A DNA stretch of 64,000 bases from JAIBJN01 sp963802795 (GTDB lineage Bacteria > Actinomycetota > Thermoleophilia > Gaiellales > Gaiellaceae): the NCBI GenBank assembly GCA_963802795.1, contig CAWDJV010000005.1, positions 1,178,001-1,242,000 on the forward strand. The letters are read 5' to 3'. The notes under the pieces are model-generated. The model was given only the letters and a program-made list of their open reading frames with translations, was not told where the DNA came from and made no database searches. The position numbers and the translations under genes were made by a program. Below are positions 19,562-28,160 of the stretch, piece by piece. Each line of letters begins with the position of its first letter. The first letter of the stretch is position 1.

Positions 19562-20144
19562 CTACGCGACGAGCGGCGAAGGAGGAGCGCGCGGGCTTCG
19601 CGAGAGGTCGAGCGAGAACGTTCGCGGGCGCCGGGCGCGCGGAGGCGCGTAGCGCTCGGGCTCGCGGCCGGCGGTCGGCACCCTCGGCCTGGCGAGCACC
19701 CTGGCCAGGCCCTCGGCCAGCAGAAGGAGCCCGCGCGCGAGGCCCACCGCGAGGAGCGCGAACGGAATCTGGATGAGGAGGCCGACGAGGATGACCGCGG
19801 CGAGCGCCCGTTGCGTCCGAGAGCGTCGCGGAGCCGCCCAGGATCGGCTCGGCCAGCGCCTCACCGACGAAGCCGGCGACCGGCACGAAGCCGAACAGCC
19901 ACAGCGAGCGAAGCGACGAGCCCCTCCAGCGCTTGCCGACGACGGCACCGGCCGCAAGCGGCAGCGCGAGCGCGAGGCAGAGGGCGAGCGAGGTCGGCAG
20001 GTAGCCGGCGTAGCTCTCCAGGTGCGGCGTCGTCCCGACCGCCGGCTCGGTCGTCACGCTTCGGTGGGCAAGCGCATGCGCAGCCGCCCACCCCAGTCCC
20101 GAGAGGGCCAGAAGCGCGGGGACGACGAAGCGTCGGCGCCTCAT
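19562..20144 (-). CDS. Membrane protein of the copper operon (copy 1), frame-shifted
   Basis: About 193 residues. Helices near 7-27, 52-72, 85-105 and 115-150. The first 110 residues read from 20144 (HALAHRSV, LPTSLALCLALALPLAAG, LFGFVPVAGFVGEAL); near 19815 the frame changes and continues with RALAAVILVGLLIQIPFALL and a basic C-terminal tail ending PSPLVA. Not a family I can name. First gene of the likely operon that continues with copy 2, CopC-CopD and YcnI. Confidence 0.6.
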
Positions 20145-20367
20145 GACAACGGGATCGTAGTCGTGGTCAGCTTGTCTGACAACCGGGGTCGGTCACGTCC
20201 GGATGCGCCCTGGCCCTGGGTCTGACCCTTTCCCCTAGCCGCTGGAGACGTCTGTGGACGCTTTCGTCTCGCTCCGAAGCCGTCTTGCGGGCGCAGACCT
20301 GTCCGGACGGGCGTCCACAGGATTCGGGCCGAAACACCGTCTCCTGCGGCCACCGTCGGGTCAGACG

Positions 20368-20787
20368 CTAGTCGCGGTCGGCGTCGGGGGGCTTGCGGAG
20401 GCGTTTCGTCCTGCTGCGGACGCGCTTCGTGTCGAGGCGGCGCTCTCTGGACGCGGCGGTCGGGGCCGTCGGGCGACGGCGCCGCTTCACCCGGAGCGCG
20501 TCCGCGATCGCGGCTGCGAGGCGCTCGAGCGCGAGCTCGCGGTTGCGCCACTGGCTGCGCTCGTCCTGCGCGACTGCGCGCACGACCGGGCCGACCCGCG
20601 AGCGAATCCGGTCTTTCTGCCGGTCGCTGAGGGTCGCGGACTCGTTCACGTCGAAGAGCGCCTCGACGCGCGTCTCCGTCTTCTGGGCGTGCTGGCCGCC
20701 GGGGCCGCTCGACCGCGAGGTGCGGAGCTGGATCTCCCCGAGTGGAATCGCAAGGCTCCGGTGGACGCGAATAGACTCGGGGCGCAT
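20368..20787 (-). CDS. arfB: Alternative ribosome-rescue factor / class I release-factor-like protein (ArfB/YaeJ type)
   Basis: 139 residues. The catalytic GGQ motif sits in SSGPGGQHAQKTETR (about residue 30), as in peptidyl-tRNA hydrolysing release factors, but there is no codon-recognition domain. A highly basic C-terminal tail (KRRRRPTAPT, KRVRSRTKRLRK) matches ArfB, which inserts its tail in the empty mRNA channel of stalled ribosomes. The start codon lies inside the same CATG as that of the divergent HAD gene; a -10-like CAGAAT lies 7-8 nt upstream of it. Confidence 0.85.
   Translation of the reverse strand: MRPESIRVHRSLAIPLGEIQLRTSRSSGPGGQHAQKTETRVEALFDVNESATLSDRQKDRIRSRVGPVVRAVAQDERSQWRNRELALERLAAAIADALRVKRRRRPTAPTAASRERRLDTKRVRSRTKRLRKPPDADRD
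20772..20777 (+). promoter_or_regulatory. -10 box TAGACT of the HAD gene, leaderless
   Basis: TAGACT lies 8 nt before the ATG at 20786 and inside the first codons of arfB on the other strand. Confidence 0.45.
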
Positions 20788-21568
20788 GGCGGCGATTCTG
20801 CTCGACATCGACGGCGTCCTGCACGTGTCGGGCGAGCCCGTGCCGGGTGGGGCGGAGGCGGTGACGGCGCTGCGGGAGGACGGGCACGGCCTTCGCTTCG
20901 TCACGAACAATACGACGAGGGCCCGTGTGAGGCTGGCCGAGGAGCTTCGAAGCCTCGGGATCGACCTCGAGCCCGGCGACGTCTCCACGACGCCGATCGC
21001 CGCGGCCAAGCGGCTGGCGGGAAAGCGCGTGCTGGCCCTCACGATGGACGCGGTGAAGGAGGATCTCGCCCGCGAGGTCGAGCTGGTCGAGGAGGGCGCC
21101 GACGTCGTCCTCCTCGGCGGAGCCGACGAGACCGACGAGACCGGGCGCGTCTTCGGATACGAGAGCCTCAACCGAGCCTTCGCTTCCCTCGAGGACGGCG
21201 CGCGCCTCGTCTGTCTCCACAAGAACCGCTGGTGGCAGACCTCCCGTGGGCCGCTCCTCGACGCGGGCGCGTTCGTCGCGGGCCTCGAGTACGCCGCCGG
21301 CGTCGAGGCGGAGGTCGTCGGCAAGCCGAGCCGCGCCTACTTCGAAGCGGCGCTGGAGGAGCTCGGCGCCTTGCCCGGCGACGCGGTCATGGTCGGCGAC
21401 GATGTCGAGGCCGACGTCGGCGGAGCGCACGCGGCCGGGCTCCGGGGCATCCTCGTTCGCACCGGGAAGTTCCGGGACGAGACGCTCGCGGCCGCCGACC
21501 CACCGCCCGACGGCGTCCTCGACTCCATCGCGGACGTGCCGGAGTTCCTGCGGGAGCGAGGGTGGTGA
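20786..21568 (+). CDS. HAD superfamily hydrolase, subclass IIA (sugar-phosphate/pyrophosphate phosphatase-like)
   Basis: 260 residues. Motif I LLDIDGVLH, motif II FVTNNTTR, motif III Lys in GKPSRAYF and motif IV VGDDVEADVGGA are all present, with a large C2 cap of the NagD/LHPP type (about residues 80-180). It is a Mg-dependent phosphatase of unknown substrate. acpS overlaps its stop, and nnr, alr and the nucleotidyltransferase follow, so it heads a long operon. Confidence 0.88.
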   Translation: MAAILLDIDGVLHVSGEPVPGGAEAVTALREDGHGLRFVTNNTTRARVRLAEELRSLGIDLEPGDVSTTPIAAAKRLAGKRVLALTMDAVKEDLAREVELVEEGADVVLLGGADETDETGRVFGYESLNRAFASLEDGARLVCLHKNRWWQTSRGPLLDAGAFVAGLEYAAGVEAEVVGKPSRAYFEAALEELGALPGDAVMVGDDVEADVGGAHAAGLRGILVRTGKFRDETLAAADPPPDGVLDSIADVPEFLRERGW

Positions 21569-21939
21569 AGGTCGGGCTCGACGTCATCGAGATCGAGCGC
21601 GTTCGCGAGGCGCTCGAGCGCTACCCCAGGTTCCGGGAGCGCTGCTTCACGGAGGCCGAGCGCGCCTACTGCGACTCGCGCGCGAACCCGGCGCAGCACT
21701 ACGCGGCGCGTTTCGCGGGCAAGGAGGCGGTCGGCAAGGCGCTCGGCTTCGGCGTCGCCCGCGCCTTCGCCTGGAAGGACGTCGAGATCGAGGGGCGGCC
21801 GAAGCCGTCGGTGCACCTGTCCGGCAGGGCCGAGGCCTGGTCGCAGCGGGTGGGCGCGGGCGCGCTCGACCTCTCCATGACCCACTCGAAGGGCATCGCG
21901 GCGGCGGTCTGCGTCGTCTCGCCGAGCAACCATGACTGA
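21565..21939 (+). CDS. acpS: Holo-[acyl-carrier-protein] synthase
   Basis: 124 residues. Transfers phosphopantetheine from CoA to ACP. The two signatures are GLDVIEIERV, carrying the Mg-binding Asp, and RFAGKEAVGKAL; MTHSKGIAAA near the end is also typical. The GTG at 21565 overlaps the HAD stop (GTGA); another GTG three bases earlier is possible. Its 3' end overlaps the next ATG by 8 nt. The acpS-nnr-alr order is common in bacteria. Confidence 0.95.
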   Translation: MKVGLDVIEIERVREALERYPRFRERCFTEAERAYCDSRANPAQHYAARFAGKEAVGKALGFGVARAFAWKDVEIEGRPKPSVHLSGRAEAWSQRVGAGALDLSMTHSKGIAAAVCVVSPSNHD

Positions 21940-23416
21940 GACGGGCTACGAGCCGCTCTACACGGCGGACGAGATGAGGGCCGCCGAGGCGGCGTACCAG
22001 GGCCAGACGCTCGAGCTGATGGAGCGGGCCGGCCGGAGCGTCGCCGAGGAGATCCGGAGGCGCTGGCCCGCGGCTGGGAGCGTGATCGCCTGGTGCGGGA
22101 CCGGCTCGAACGGCGGCGACGGGCTCGTGGTCGCGACAGAGCTCGCTCGCGCGGGAATGGAGAGCGGGGTTCGGCTCGTCGGAGCCGAGGAGAAGATCGC
22201 CGGGGACGCCGCCGTCGTGCTCGACCGCGCGCGCGAGGCCGGCGTTTCCTTCCTGGACGAGCGGGCGCCCGCCGAGATCGTCGTGGACGCTCTCTTCGGC
22301 ACCGGCTTCAGCGGGAAGCCGCGGCCGGACGCGGCCCGCGCGATCGAGGAGATGAACCGGGCCGGCGTCCCGGTCGTCGCCGTCGACCTTCCGTCCGGCG
22401 TGGACGCCTCGACCGGCCGCGTGAAGGGCGCGGCTGTGCAGGCCGAGGCGACCGTGACGTTCCACGGGCTCAAGGTCGGCCACGTGGTCGCTCCCGGGCG
22501 CTTCCACGCAGGAGACGTGGTCGTCGCCGACATCGGCCTCGAGCACACGCCGACGCGCAACCGCCGGGCGACCGGGCGCATCCTCGAGCTCGTGCCCCGG
22601 CGCGGCCCGCGGGACAACAAGTACTCGGCCGGCTCGGTGCTCGTCGTCGGCGGATCGACAGGGCTCACGGGCGCCCCGTCGCTGACCTCCGAGGCTGCCT
22701 TGCGGGCCGGCGCAGGGATCGTCACCGCCTGCGTGCCGGCCTCCCTCAACCTGGTCTTCGAGCAGCGCCTGGTCGAGGTTATGACGCGACCGTGTGCCGA
22801 CGAGGACGGGGCGATGACGCCCGAGGCCGCCGACACGATCCTGGCGGCCGCCGAGCGCGTCGGGGCCGTCGCGCTCGGGCCGGGACTGGGGCGGACGGAA
22901 GGGACGAGGGCGCTCGCCGGCTTCCTCCTCGACCAGCTCGACAGGCCCGTCGTCCTCGACGCCGACGGCCTCTGGGCGCTCACCGACCACCTCGACTGGG
23001 TCTTCTCGCGCGACGCGCCGACCGTGCTCACGCCGCACGTCGGCGAGCTGGGCCGGCTCCTGGGGCGCTCGTCGGAGTGGGTCGCCGCCAACCGGCTGAA
23101 CGCGGTGCAGGCGGGCGCCGACGACACGGGCGCCGTCGTCCTCCTCAAGGGGGCCGACACGCTCGTCGCCGGCCCCGGCCGCGAGCCGGTCGTGGTCGAC
23201 CAGGGGAACCCCGGTCTCGCGACGGCGGGGAGCGGGGACGTCCTCACCGGGGTCGTGGCCGCGTTCCTCGCCAAGGGCCTGGAAGCCGGGCTGGCCGCCT
23301 CCGCCGCAGCGGCCGCCTGCGGGGCTGCGTCTGACGTCGCGGCCGAGCGGAACGGCCAGGCCGGGATGATCGCCAGGGACGTCGTCTGGGCTCTCTCGGC
23401 CGCTCTCTCGCGGTGA
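21932..23416 (+). CDS. nnr: Bifunctional NAD(P)H-hydrate epimerase / ADP-dependent dehydratase
   Basis: 494 residues. It repairs damaged NAD(P)H hydrates. The N-terminal YjeF_N domain (about 1-210) has the MERAGRSVA helix, GTGSNGGDGLV and VDALFGTGFSG; the C-terminal ribokinase-like dehydratase (about 220-490) has GSVLVVGGSTGLTGAP, LTPHVGELGRLLG and the GSGDVLTG signature. Both active domains are complete. Overlaps on both sides show tight coupling with acpS and alr. Confidence 0.95.
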   Translation: MTETGYEPLYTADEMRAAEAAYQGQTLELMERAGRSVAEEIRRRWPAAGSVIAWCGTGSNGGDGLVVATELARAGMESGVRLVGAEEKIAGDAAVVLDRAREAGVSFLDERAPAEIVVDALFGTGFSGKPRPDAARAIEEMNRAGVPVVAVDLPSGVDASTGRVKGAAVQAEATVTFHGLKVGHVVAPGRFHAGDVVVADIGLEHTPTRNRRATGRILELVPRRGPRDNKYSAGSVLVVGGSTGLTGAPSLTSEAALRAGAGIVTACVPASLNLVFEQRLVEVMTRPCADEDGAMTPEAADTILAAAERVGAVALGPGLGRTEGTRALAGFLLDQLDRPVVLDADGLWALTDHLDWVFSRDAPTVLTPHVGELGRLLGRSSEWVAANRLNAVQAGADDTGAVVLLKGADTLVAGPGREPVVVDQGNPGLATAGSGDVLTGVVAAFLAKGLEAGLAASAAAAACGAASDVAAERNGQAGMIARDVVWALSAALSR

Positions 23417-24456
23417 CGCCGCAGGCTGTGCGCCGCTCCGAGATCACGATCGACCTCGGCGCCCTGCGCCGGAACGCCACGCGCCTCGCCGACCTCGTCG
23501 CGCCGGCGGAGCTCTGGGCGGTCGTCAAGGCCGACGCCTACGGCCATGGGGCCGAAGACGCCGCCCGGGCGGCGCTCGCGGGAGGCGCCCGCGCGCTCTG
23601 CGTGGCGACCGCCCGTGAGGGAGCCGAGCTCAGGCGGGCATTCCCGGACGTGCGAATCCTCGTCATGAGCCCGCTCGCCCCCGGAGAGGACGTCCTGGCA
23701 CGGAAGGCGGGTCTCGAGGTGGCCCTCTCGTCGCCGGACGTCCCGGCCGGGCTGGACGTCCACCTGAAGGTCGACACCGGCATGGGGCGCTTCGGGATGT
23801 CGGTCGAGGAGGCGCTGTCGGTGCCGCGCGACCGGGTGGTGGGCTTGATGAGCCACCTCGCGACCGCCGACGAGGCGGACGAGGGCTTCGCGCGCGCTCA
23901 GATCGAGCGGTTCGGCGCGGTGCGGGGCCGCTTCCCGGGCGTCCCGGCACACCTCGCGAACAGCGCGGGCGCCGTTCGCTTCCCGGAGGCCCGCTGCGAG
24001 GCAGTGCGGTGCGGCATCGCTCTCTACGGGCTCTCGCCGTTCGGCGAGGATCCCGGCCGGCACGGGCTCGAGCCCGTCCTCTCGTGGAGGAGCTACGTCG
24101 CGCTCGCGAAGACGCTCTCGTCCGGGGAGAGCACCGGTTACGGACGGCGGTTCGTCGCCCCAGAGCGCACGCGGATCGGGCTCGTGCCCGTGGGCTACGC
24201 CGACGGCTTCCGCCGCGGCCTCACCGGCACCGAGGTGCTCGTCGGGAACGAGAGGCGGCACGTGCTCGGGACGATCTCCATGGACTCGTGCGCCGTCGAG
24301 CTCGAGGAGGAGCCAGAAGGCACTCCTGTGACGCTGATCGGCGACGGCATCCTCGCCGAGGAGCATGCGCGCGTGCTCGGGACGATCAACTACGAGATCA
24401 CCTGCGGGATCGCGCGCGACTCACGGCGCGCGGATCGGAGGCTCGTCGGTGGATGA
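23413..24456 (+). CDS. alr: Alanine racemase
   Basis: 347 residues. Makes D-Ala for peptidoglycan with PLP. The PLP lysine lies in AVVKADAYGHG (Lys39). VDTGMGRFGM, HLANSAGAV, GYADGFRR and the C-terminal TINYEITCGI are the expected conserved blocks. GTG start overlaps the preceding stop (GTGA). It is slightly shorter than most Alr proteins but no block is missing. Confidence 0.95.
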   Translation: MTPQAVRRSEITIDLGALRRNATRLADLVAPAELWAVVKADAYGHGAEDAARAALAGGARALCVATAREGAELRRAFPDVRILVMSPLAPGEDVLARKAGLEVALSSPDVPAGLDVHLKVDTGMGRFGMSVEEALSVPRDRVVGLMSHLATADEADEGFARAQIERFGAVRGRFPGVPAHLANSAGAVRFPEARCEAVRCGIALYGLSPFGEDPGRHGLEPVLSWRSYVALAKTLSSGESTGYGRRFVAPERTRIGLVPVGYADGFRRGLTGTEVLVGNERRHVLGTISMDSCAVELEEEPEGTPVTLIGDGILAEEHARVLGTINYEITCGIARDSRRADRRLVGG

Positions 24457-25489
24457 GCGCATCCGGCAGGCGGTCGGGCCCGAGCCGGCCTGGATCGTCG
24501 GCGGCGCGCTCCGCGACGAGCTCCTCGGCCGGCGGGTAGTCGACTTGGACGTTGCGTGCGCCGAGCCGGAGCCCGCCGCCCGCAGGTTCGCGCGCCTCAC
24601 GGGTGAAGCCGTCTTTCCCCTCTCGGAGCGACACGGCGCCTGGCGCGTCGCCTTCCGGGGCGGACGCACCGTCGACTTCACGCCGATCCACGGCTCCTCG
24701 ATCGAGGACGATCTCGCCACCAGGGACTTCACCGTCAACGCGCTGGCGCGGCCGCTCGAGGGCGGAGCGCTCGTCGACCCGTTCGGAGGCGAGCCCGACC
24801 TGGCTGCCCGCCGGCTCCGCGCCGTCTCGCCGACGATCTTCGTGGACGACGCGGTGCGGCTGCTGCGCGCGGTCCGTCTCGAGGACGAGCTCGGCTTCCG
24901 GCTCGACGAGGAAACCGAGGCGCTCGCGCGCGCGGGTGCCGGCAGAGCCGCCGAGCCGGCCGGCGAGCGAATCCTCGCCGAGCTCGAGCGCCTCTCGCCG
25001 GACGGCTTCCGCCGCGCCGCCGGCCTCGGTCTCCTCGAGCCGCTCGGGGGCTCCCTCGAGCGCCTCGGGCAGGTCGACGTGATGGACACCCCGGGCTTCC
25101 TGCTCGTGACGGTGCTCGGCGAGGAGCTCAGGCGCTACCCGATCTCGAACGACCTGGCGCGGCTGGCACGGACGCTCCTCAGGGCCGAGCCTCCCGCCGA
25201 CGAGTCGCCGCGCGAGATCCACCGCTTCCGCAGGCGGACAGAGCCGTGGGCCCTGGAGGCGCTCGCGTTCATCGGCGCAACCAGCTTCTACGAGGCCGTC
25301 GAGACTGCGCGGGCGGCGGAGCCGGCGGAGCCGCTCCTCCGCGGAGACGAGGTCCTCGACCTGGGCGTGGAGCGCGGCCCCGAGGTCGGCCGCCTGCTCG
25401 AGCTCGTGGCGGAGGAGCGCGCCGCGGGAACCATCGCAACTCGTGAAGACGCGCTTCAGCTCGTCCGGCGGGAGATCAGCGCCACTTGA
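24449..25489 (+). CDS. tRNA nucleotidyltransferase / poly(A) polymerase family protein
   Basis: 346 residues. The head domain has WIVGGALRDELLGR followed by DLDVAC, the G-G-x-x-R-D and D-x-D catalytic motifs of class II nucleotidyltransferases, then DDLATRDFTVNALA and the neck LLRAVRLEDELGF. It is shorter than a standard CCA-adding enzyme and has no HD domain signature, so it may be a CCA-adding or A-adding enzyme or a diverged relative. GTG start overlaps alr by 8 nt. The 3' end overlaps the converging redoxin gene by 14 nt. Confidence 0.75.
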   Translation: MDERIRQAVGPEPAWIVGGALRDELLGRRVVDLDVACAEPEPAARRFARLTGEAVFPLSERHGAWRVAFRGGRTVDFTPIHGSSIEDDLATRDFTVNALARPLEGGALVDPFGGEPDLAARRLRAVSPTIFVDDAVRLLRAVRLEDELGFRLDEETEALARAGAGRAAEPAGERILAELERLSPDGFRRAAGLGLLEPLGGSLERLGQVDVMDTPGFLLVTVLGEELRRYPISNDLARLARTLLRAEPPADESPREIHRFRRRTEPWALEALAFIGATSFYEAVETARAAEPAEPLLRGDEVLDLGVERGPEVGRLLELVAEERAAGTIATREDALQLVRREISAT

Positions 25490-25994
25490 TGGTGCAGCCG
25501 ACGGGCGGCGTCTCCTGCACGGCGGGCTGCGTTCCCGTCGCCGCGGCCTCGAGCGCCGGCCCCAGGTACGGGTGGGCGCCCTCTGGGTCGGCGTGATCCG
25601 AGTCGGGAGCGCCGTGGTAGACGAGGTGGTGGCCGGCGTCGAAGACGAAGGCCTCCGGAGTGCGCGAGGCCCCGTAGGCGCTCGCGACCTCTTGTGACTC
25701 GTCATAGAGGAAGGGGAAGACGAAGCCCTTCTCCTCGGAGCGCCGCCTCATGTCCTCGAGCGAGTCTCCGAGGTAGCCCCCGTTGGAGTTGACGGCGACG
25801 AAGCCCACGCGACCCGAGAAGTCGCGGGCGGCCTCGTTGAGACGGTCCTCCCAGGCCACGACGTACGGGCAGTGGCAGCAGGAGAACACGACGGCGACCG
25901 GCTTCCCCTCGTGGTCGGAGAGGCTGTGGACGGCGCCGTCCACGCCGGGGAGCTCGAAGGTCGGGGCAAGGTCACCGAGCCGCAGCGCTGCCAT
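25476..25994 (-). CDS. Thioredoxin-fold redoxin (AhpC/TSA-like)
   Basis: 172 residues. Begins like TlpA/peroxiredoxin proteins (LGDLAPTFELPGVDGAVHSL). The active-site loop is FSCCHCPYVV, with adjacent cysteines rather than the plain CxxC, as in the redoxin group often annotated thioredoxin family or thiol-disulfide isomerase. YGASRTPEAFVFD with the cis-Pro is present. No signal peptide, so cytoplasmic. A -10-like TATATC lies 9 nt before the ATG. Confidence 0.82.
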   Translation of the reverse strand: MAALRLGDLAPTFELPGVDGAVHSLSDHEGKPVAVVFSCCHCPYVVAWEDRLNEAARDFSGRVGFVAVNSNGGYLGDSLEDMRRRSEEKGFVFPFLYDESQEVASAYGASRTPEAFVFDAGHHLVYHGAPDSDHADPEGAHPYLGPALEAAATGTQPAVQETPPVGCTIKWR

Positions 25995-26012
25995 GCGCGC
26001 AAGGATATAGCC

Positions 26013-27146
26013 GTGCCGGACCTCTACGACGCCGTCGGCCACGGCATGAACCTGTACTCGAAGGTCGCCTTCCGGGTCGAGCCGACCGGCCCGCGGCGCT
26101 TCACGCTCGAGCCGGGAACGCTGGTCGTCGTCACGCACCGCCAGGAGACGGACGTCCCGCTCATCGGGCCCTTCCTCTACCTCGGCACCGGCGGCCACAG
26201 AAACCGGACGAACCGCCTCCACTTCGCCGCGCGCGACGACATGTTCCTGCCCGGGTTCTTCGCCGGCTTCCCGCCCGACCTCCCGCTCTTTGCGCGCCGT
26301 CTCCTCTACCCGATCGGCATCGAGCGCTGGCTGCCGCGCGTCAACGTCTTCCCGATCAGGAGCGCGCAGGTCGCGCGGCTCGGCGAGGTGCTGGCGGACA
26401 GACAGGACGCTCCCCTGGCGGAGCACCTCGTCGAGGAGGACGTGGCCGCACTCGAGGAGCGCGCAGCCGCTCGAGGGCTCCCGAAGCCCTCGCTCGGAGG
26501 CGACGTCCTCCGGGGCGAGTACGCAGACCTCCTCTGGCGAGCCGTATCGCCGGGCGACGATCTCCGCGAGGGGCTCGACGACTTCTGGAGCCGTCGCGCC
26601 GCGCAGGCGACGGGAGACTTCCGCACGCTCGTGGAGCTCGTGCGCGACCGGAAGACGCTCGTCGTCTTCCCGGAGGGACGCCCGTCTCCGGACGGCGAGA
26701 TCGGGCCGATACGCCCGGGCGTCGGCGCCCTGATCCGGCGCGGGCGCCCGGCCGCGCTGCGCCCGCTCGCCCTGGCCTACGACCCGCTCGTCCGTGGACG
26801 CCCGCGCGTGCACCTTGCGCTTGGGGAGGCTGCGGAGCCGTCCGACGACGAAGCGCTGCTGGGGCTCCTCCGCGCGACGATGCCCCTGACGTGCGGCCAG
26901 TTCGTCGCCGCTCGGCTCGAGGCGCAGGCGGACGCCGATCCGGCCGCACTCGAGCGCGAGCTCGACGAGGCCGTCGTCCTCGCCGGCGCGGAGGGCCGGC
27001 CGGTCGAGCGCGATCTCACTACTCCGGGCAGCCGTCGCCCGCGGCTGGCCGAGGCTCTGGCCGTCGCCCCGGCGCACGCACGCGAGCTCCCCTTCCTTGC
27101 GCGCGAGTACGCGAGCGCGCGCGGGCTCACGTCATTCGCCGGCTAA
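26013..27146 (+). CDS. PlsC-like glycerolipid acyltransferase
   Basis: 377 residues. The acyltransferase motif H-x4-D is visible as THRQETD (about residue 44) and a second block VVFPEGRPSPDG (about 222) matches the FPEG-x-(R/S) motif. About 30 residues separate conserved segments more than in plain PlsC, with a charged insert near 130-170. It would acylate a glycerophosphate or related lipid. I use GTG at 26013; the longer frame starting at 25872 runs back over the redoxin gene. It converges on the flippase gene with a 4-bp overlap. Confidence 0.72.
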   Translation: MPDLYDAVGHGMNLYSKVAFRVEPTGPRRFTLEPGTLVVVTHRQETDVPLIGPFLYLGTGGHRNRTNRLHFAARDDMFLPGFFAGFPPDLPLFARRLLYPIGIERWLPRVNVFPIRSAQVARLGEVLADRQDAPLAEHLVEEDVAALEERAAARGLPKPSLGGDVLRGEYADLLWRAVSPGDDLREGLDDFWSRRAAQATGDFRTLVELVRDRKTLVVFPEGRPSPDGEIGPIRPGVGALIRRGRPAALRPLALAYDPLVRGRPRVHLALGEAAEPSDDEALLGLLRATMPLTCGQFVAARLEAQADADPAALERELDEAVVLAGAEGRPVERDLTTPGSRRPRLAEALAVAPAHARELPFLAREYASARGLTSFAG

Positions 27147-28147
27147 GGATGCTCCTGGGCCGGCTCCCGGTGCCTGCCGCGTAGGCGGGGAAAGGCGGGC
27201 CGGACGAGGACGGCGCCCATGATCGTCACCGGGAGCACGGCCAGGGCATGCATCGTCAGGACGTAGGCCGTCGCCTTGTCGGCCGGGATGTTGATGCCCT
27301 GCGCGGCGAGGAGCGTGAGGTAGTCGAACGTCCCGATTCCGGCCGCCGTCGCCGGCACGGCGAGCGCGAGGTTGCCGATGCCTTCGAGGAGGAAGTAGGC
27401 GCCGACCGGGAGGTCGAGCCCGAAGGCGTGCTCACCGACGATGTAGTACATGGCGACGTCCGCCAGCCACATCGCCGCCGAGGTCCCGAAGATGGCGACG
27501 AGCCGGCTGCGGCCGCGGAAGGCTCCGAGCCCGTCGACGAAGTGCGCGGCGGCGCGTGTGAAGCGCGTGTGCCAGCGCGGCGGCAACCGACGGGTCGCGC
27601 GCCAGGCGAAGCGCTCGGCCCGGTCCGGGTCGCGGGCTGCGAAGGCGACCAGGACGACTCCGAGCGCGGCTCCAGACGAGAGCGCGACCCCTGTGAGGAG
27701 CATCGGCCCGCCCTGCCCGATCGCGAGCGCCCCGAAGAGGATCCAGACGGAAAGGATGACGCCGTCGAGGAGCCGCTCGGCGAAGAGCGTCCCCGCGGTC
27801 ACGAACACGGGGACCTGCCGCTCGCGCATGGCCTCGATCCGGAGGAGGTCGCCGCCACGCGCCGGGAGGATGTTGTTCGCGGCCCGCCCGACCGCCACCG
27901 TCGAGAACAGCTTCCAGAGCCCGCACCGGTAACCCGCCCCGCCGAGCAGGTAGCCCCAGCGAACGGCCATGATCACGACGTTCGCGATCACGAGGGCGAG
28001 CGCGGCGACCATCGTCCAGCCGGGCAGCGCGGTGATCTCGCGCCAGGCTTCGCGCAGGTCGACCTCCCGCAGGAAGAGGACGAGGAAGGCGACCGTCGCG
28101 GCCGTTCCGATTCCGATGCGGACGAGACTGCGGCGCCAATTGCGCAT
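27143..28147 (-). CDS. Flippase-like membrane protein (LPG synthase transmembrane / UPF0104 family)
   Basis: 334 residues with about eight membrane helices. The family pattern is clear: an early R-W-G-Y-L-L segment, GRAANNILPARGGDLLR, SVWILFGAL and the terminal VPATAAGIGTFDYLTLLAAQG. Proteins of this family (AglD/MprF flippase domain) move lipids across the membrane. The catalytic domain of MprF is absent. A second member lies at 50306-51475. Divergent from the PAP2 gene. Confidence 0.85.
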   Translation of the reverse strand: MRNWRRSLVRIGIGTAATVAFLVLFLREVDLREAWREITALPGWTMVAALALVIANVVIMAVRWGYLLGGAGYRCGLWKLFSTVAVGRAANNILPARGGDLLRIEAMRERQVPVFVTAGTLFAERLLDGVILSVWILFGALAIGQGGPMLLTGVALSSGAALGVVLVAFAARDPDRAERFAWRATRRLPPRWHTRFTRAAAHFVDGLGAFRGRSRLVAIFGTSAAMWLADVAMYYIVGEHAFGLDLPVGAYFLLEGIGNLALAVPATAAGIGTFDYLTLLAAQGINIPADKATAYVLTMHALAVLPVTIMGAVLVRPAFPRLRGRHREPAQEHP

Positions 28148-28160
28148 CTCGCAGGTAAGT

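Noticed and set aside
24398..25705. 435-codon minus-strand frame antisense to the tRNA nucleotidyltransferase gene
   Set aside because: The plus-strand gene has clear catalytic motifs and is coupled to alr; the antisense frame is Arg/Glu-rich shadow.
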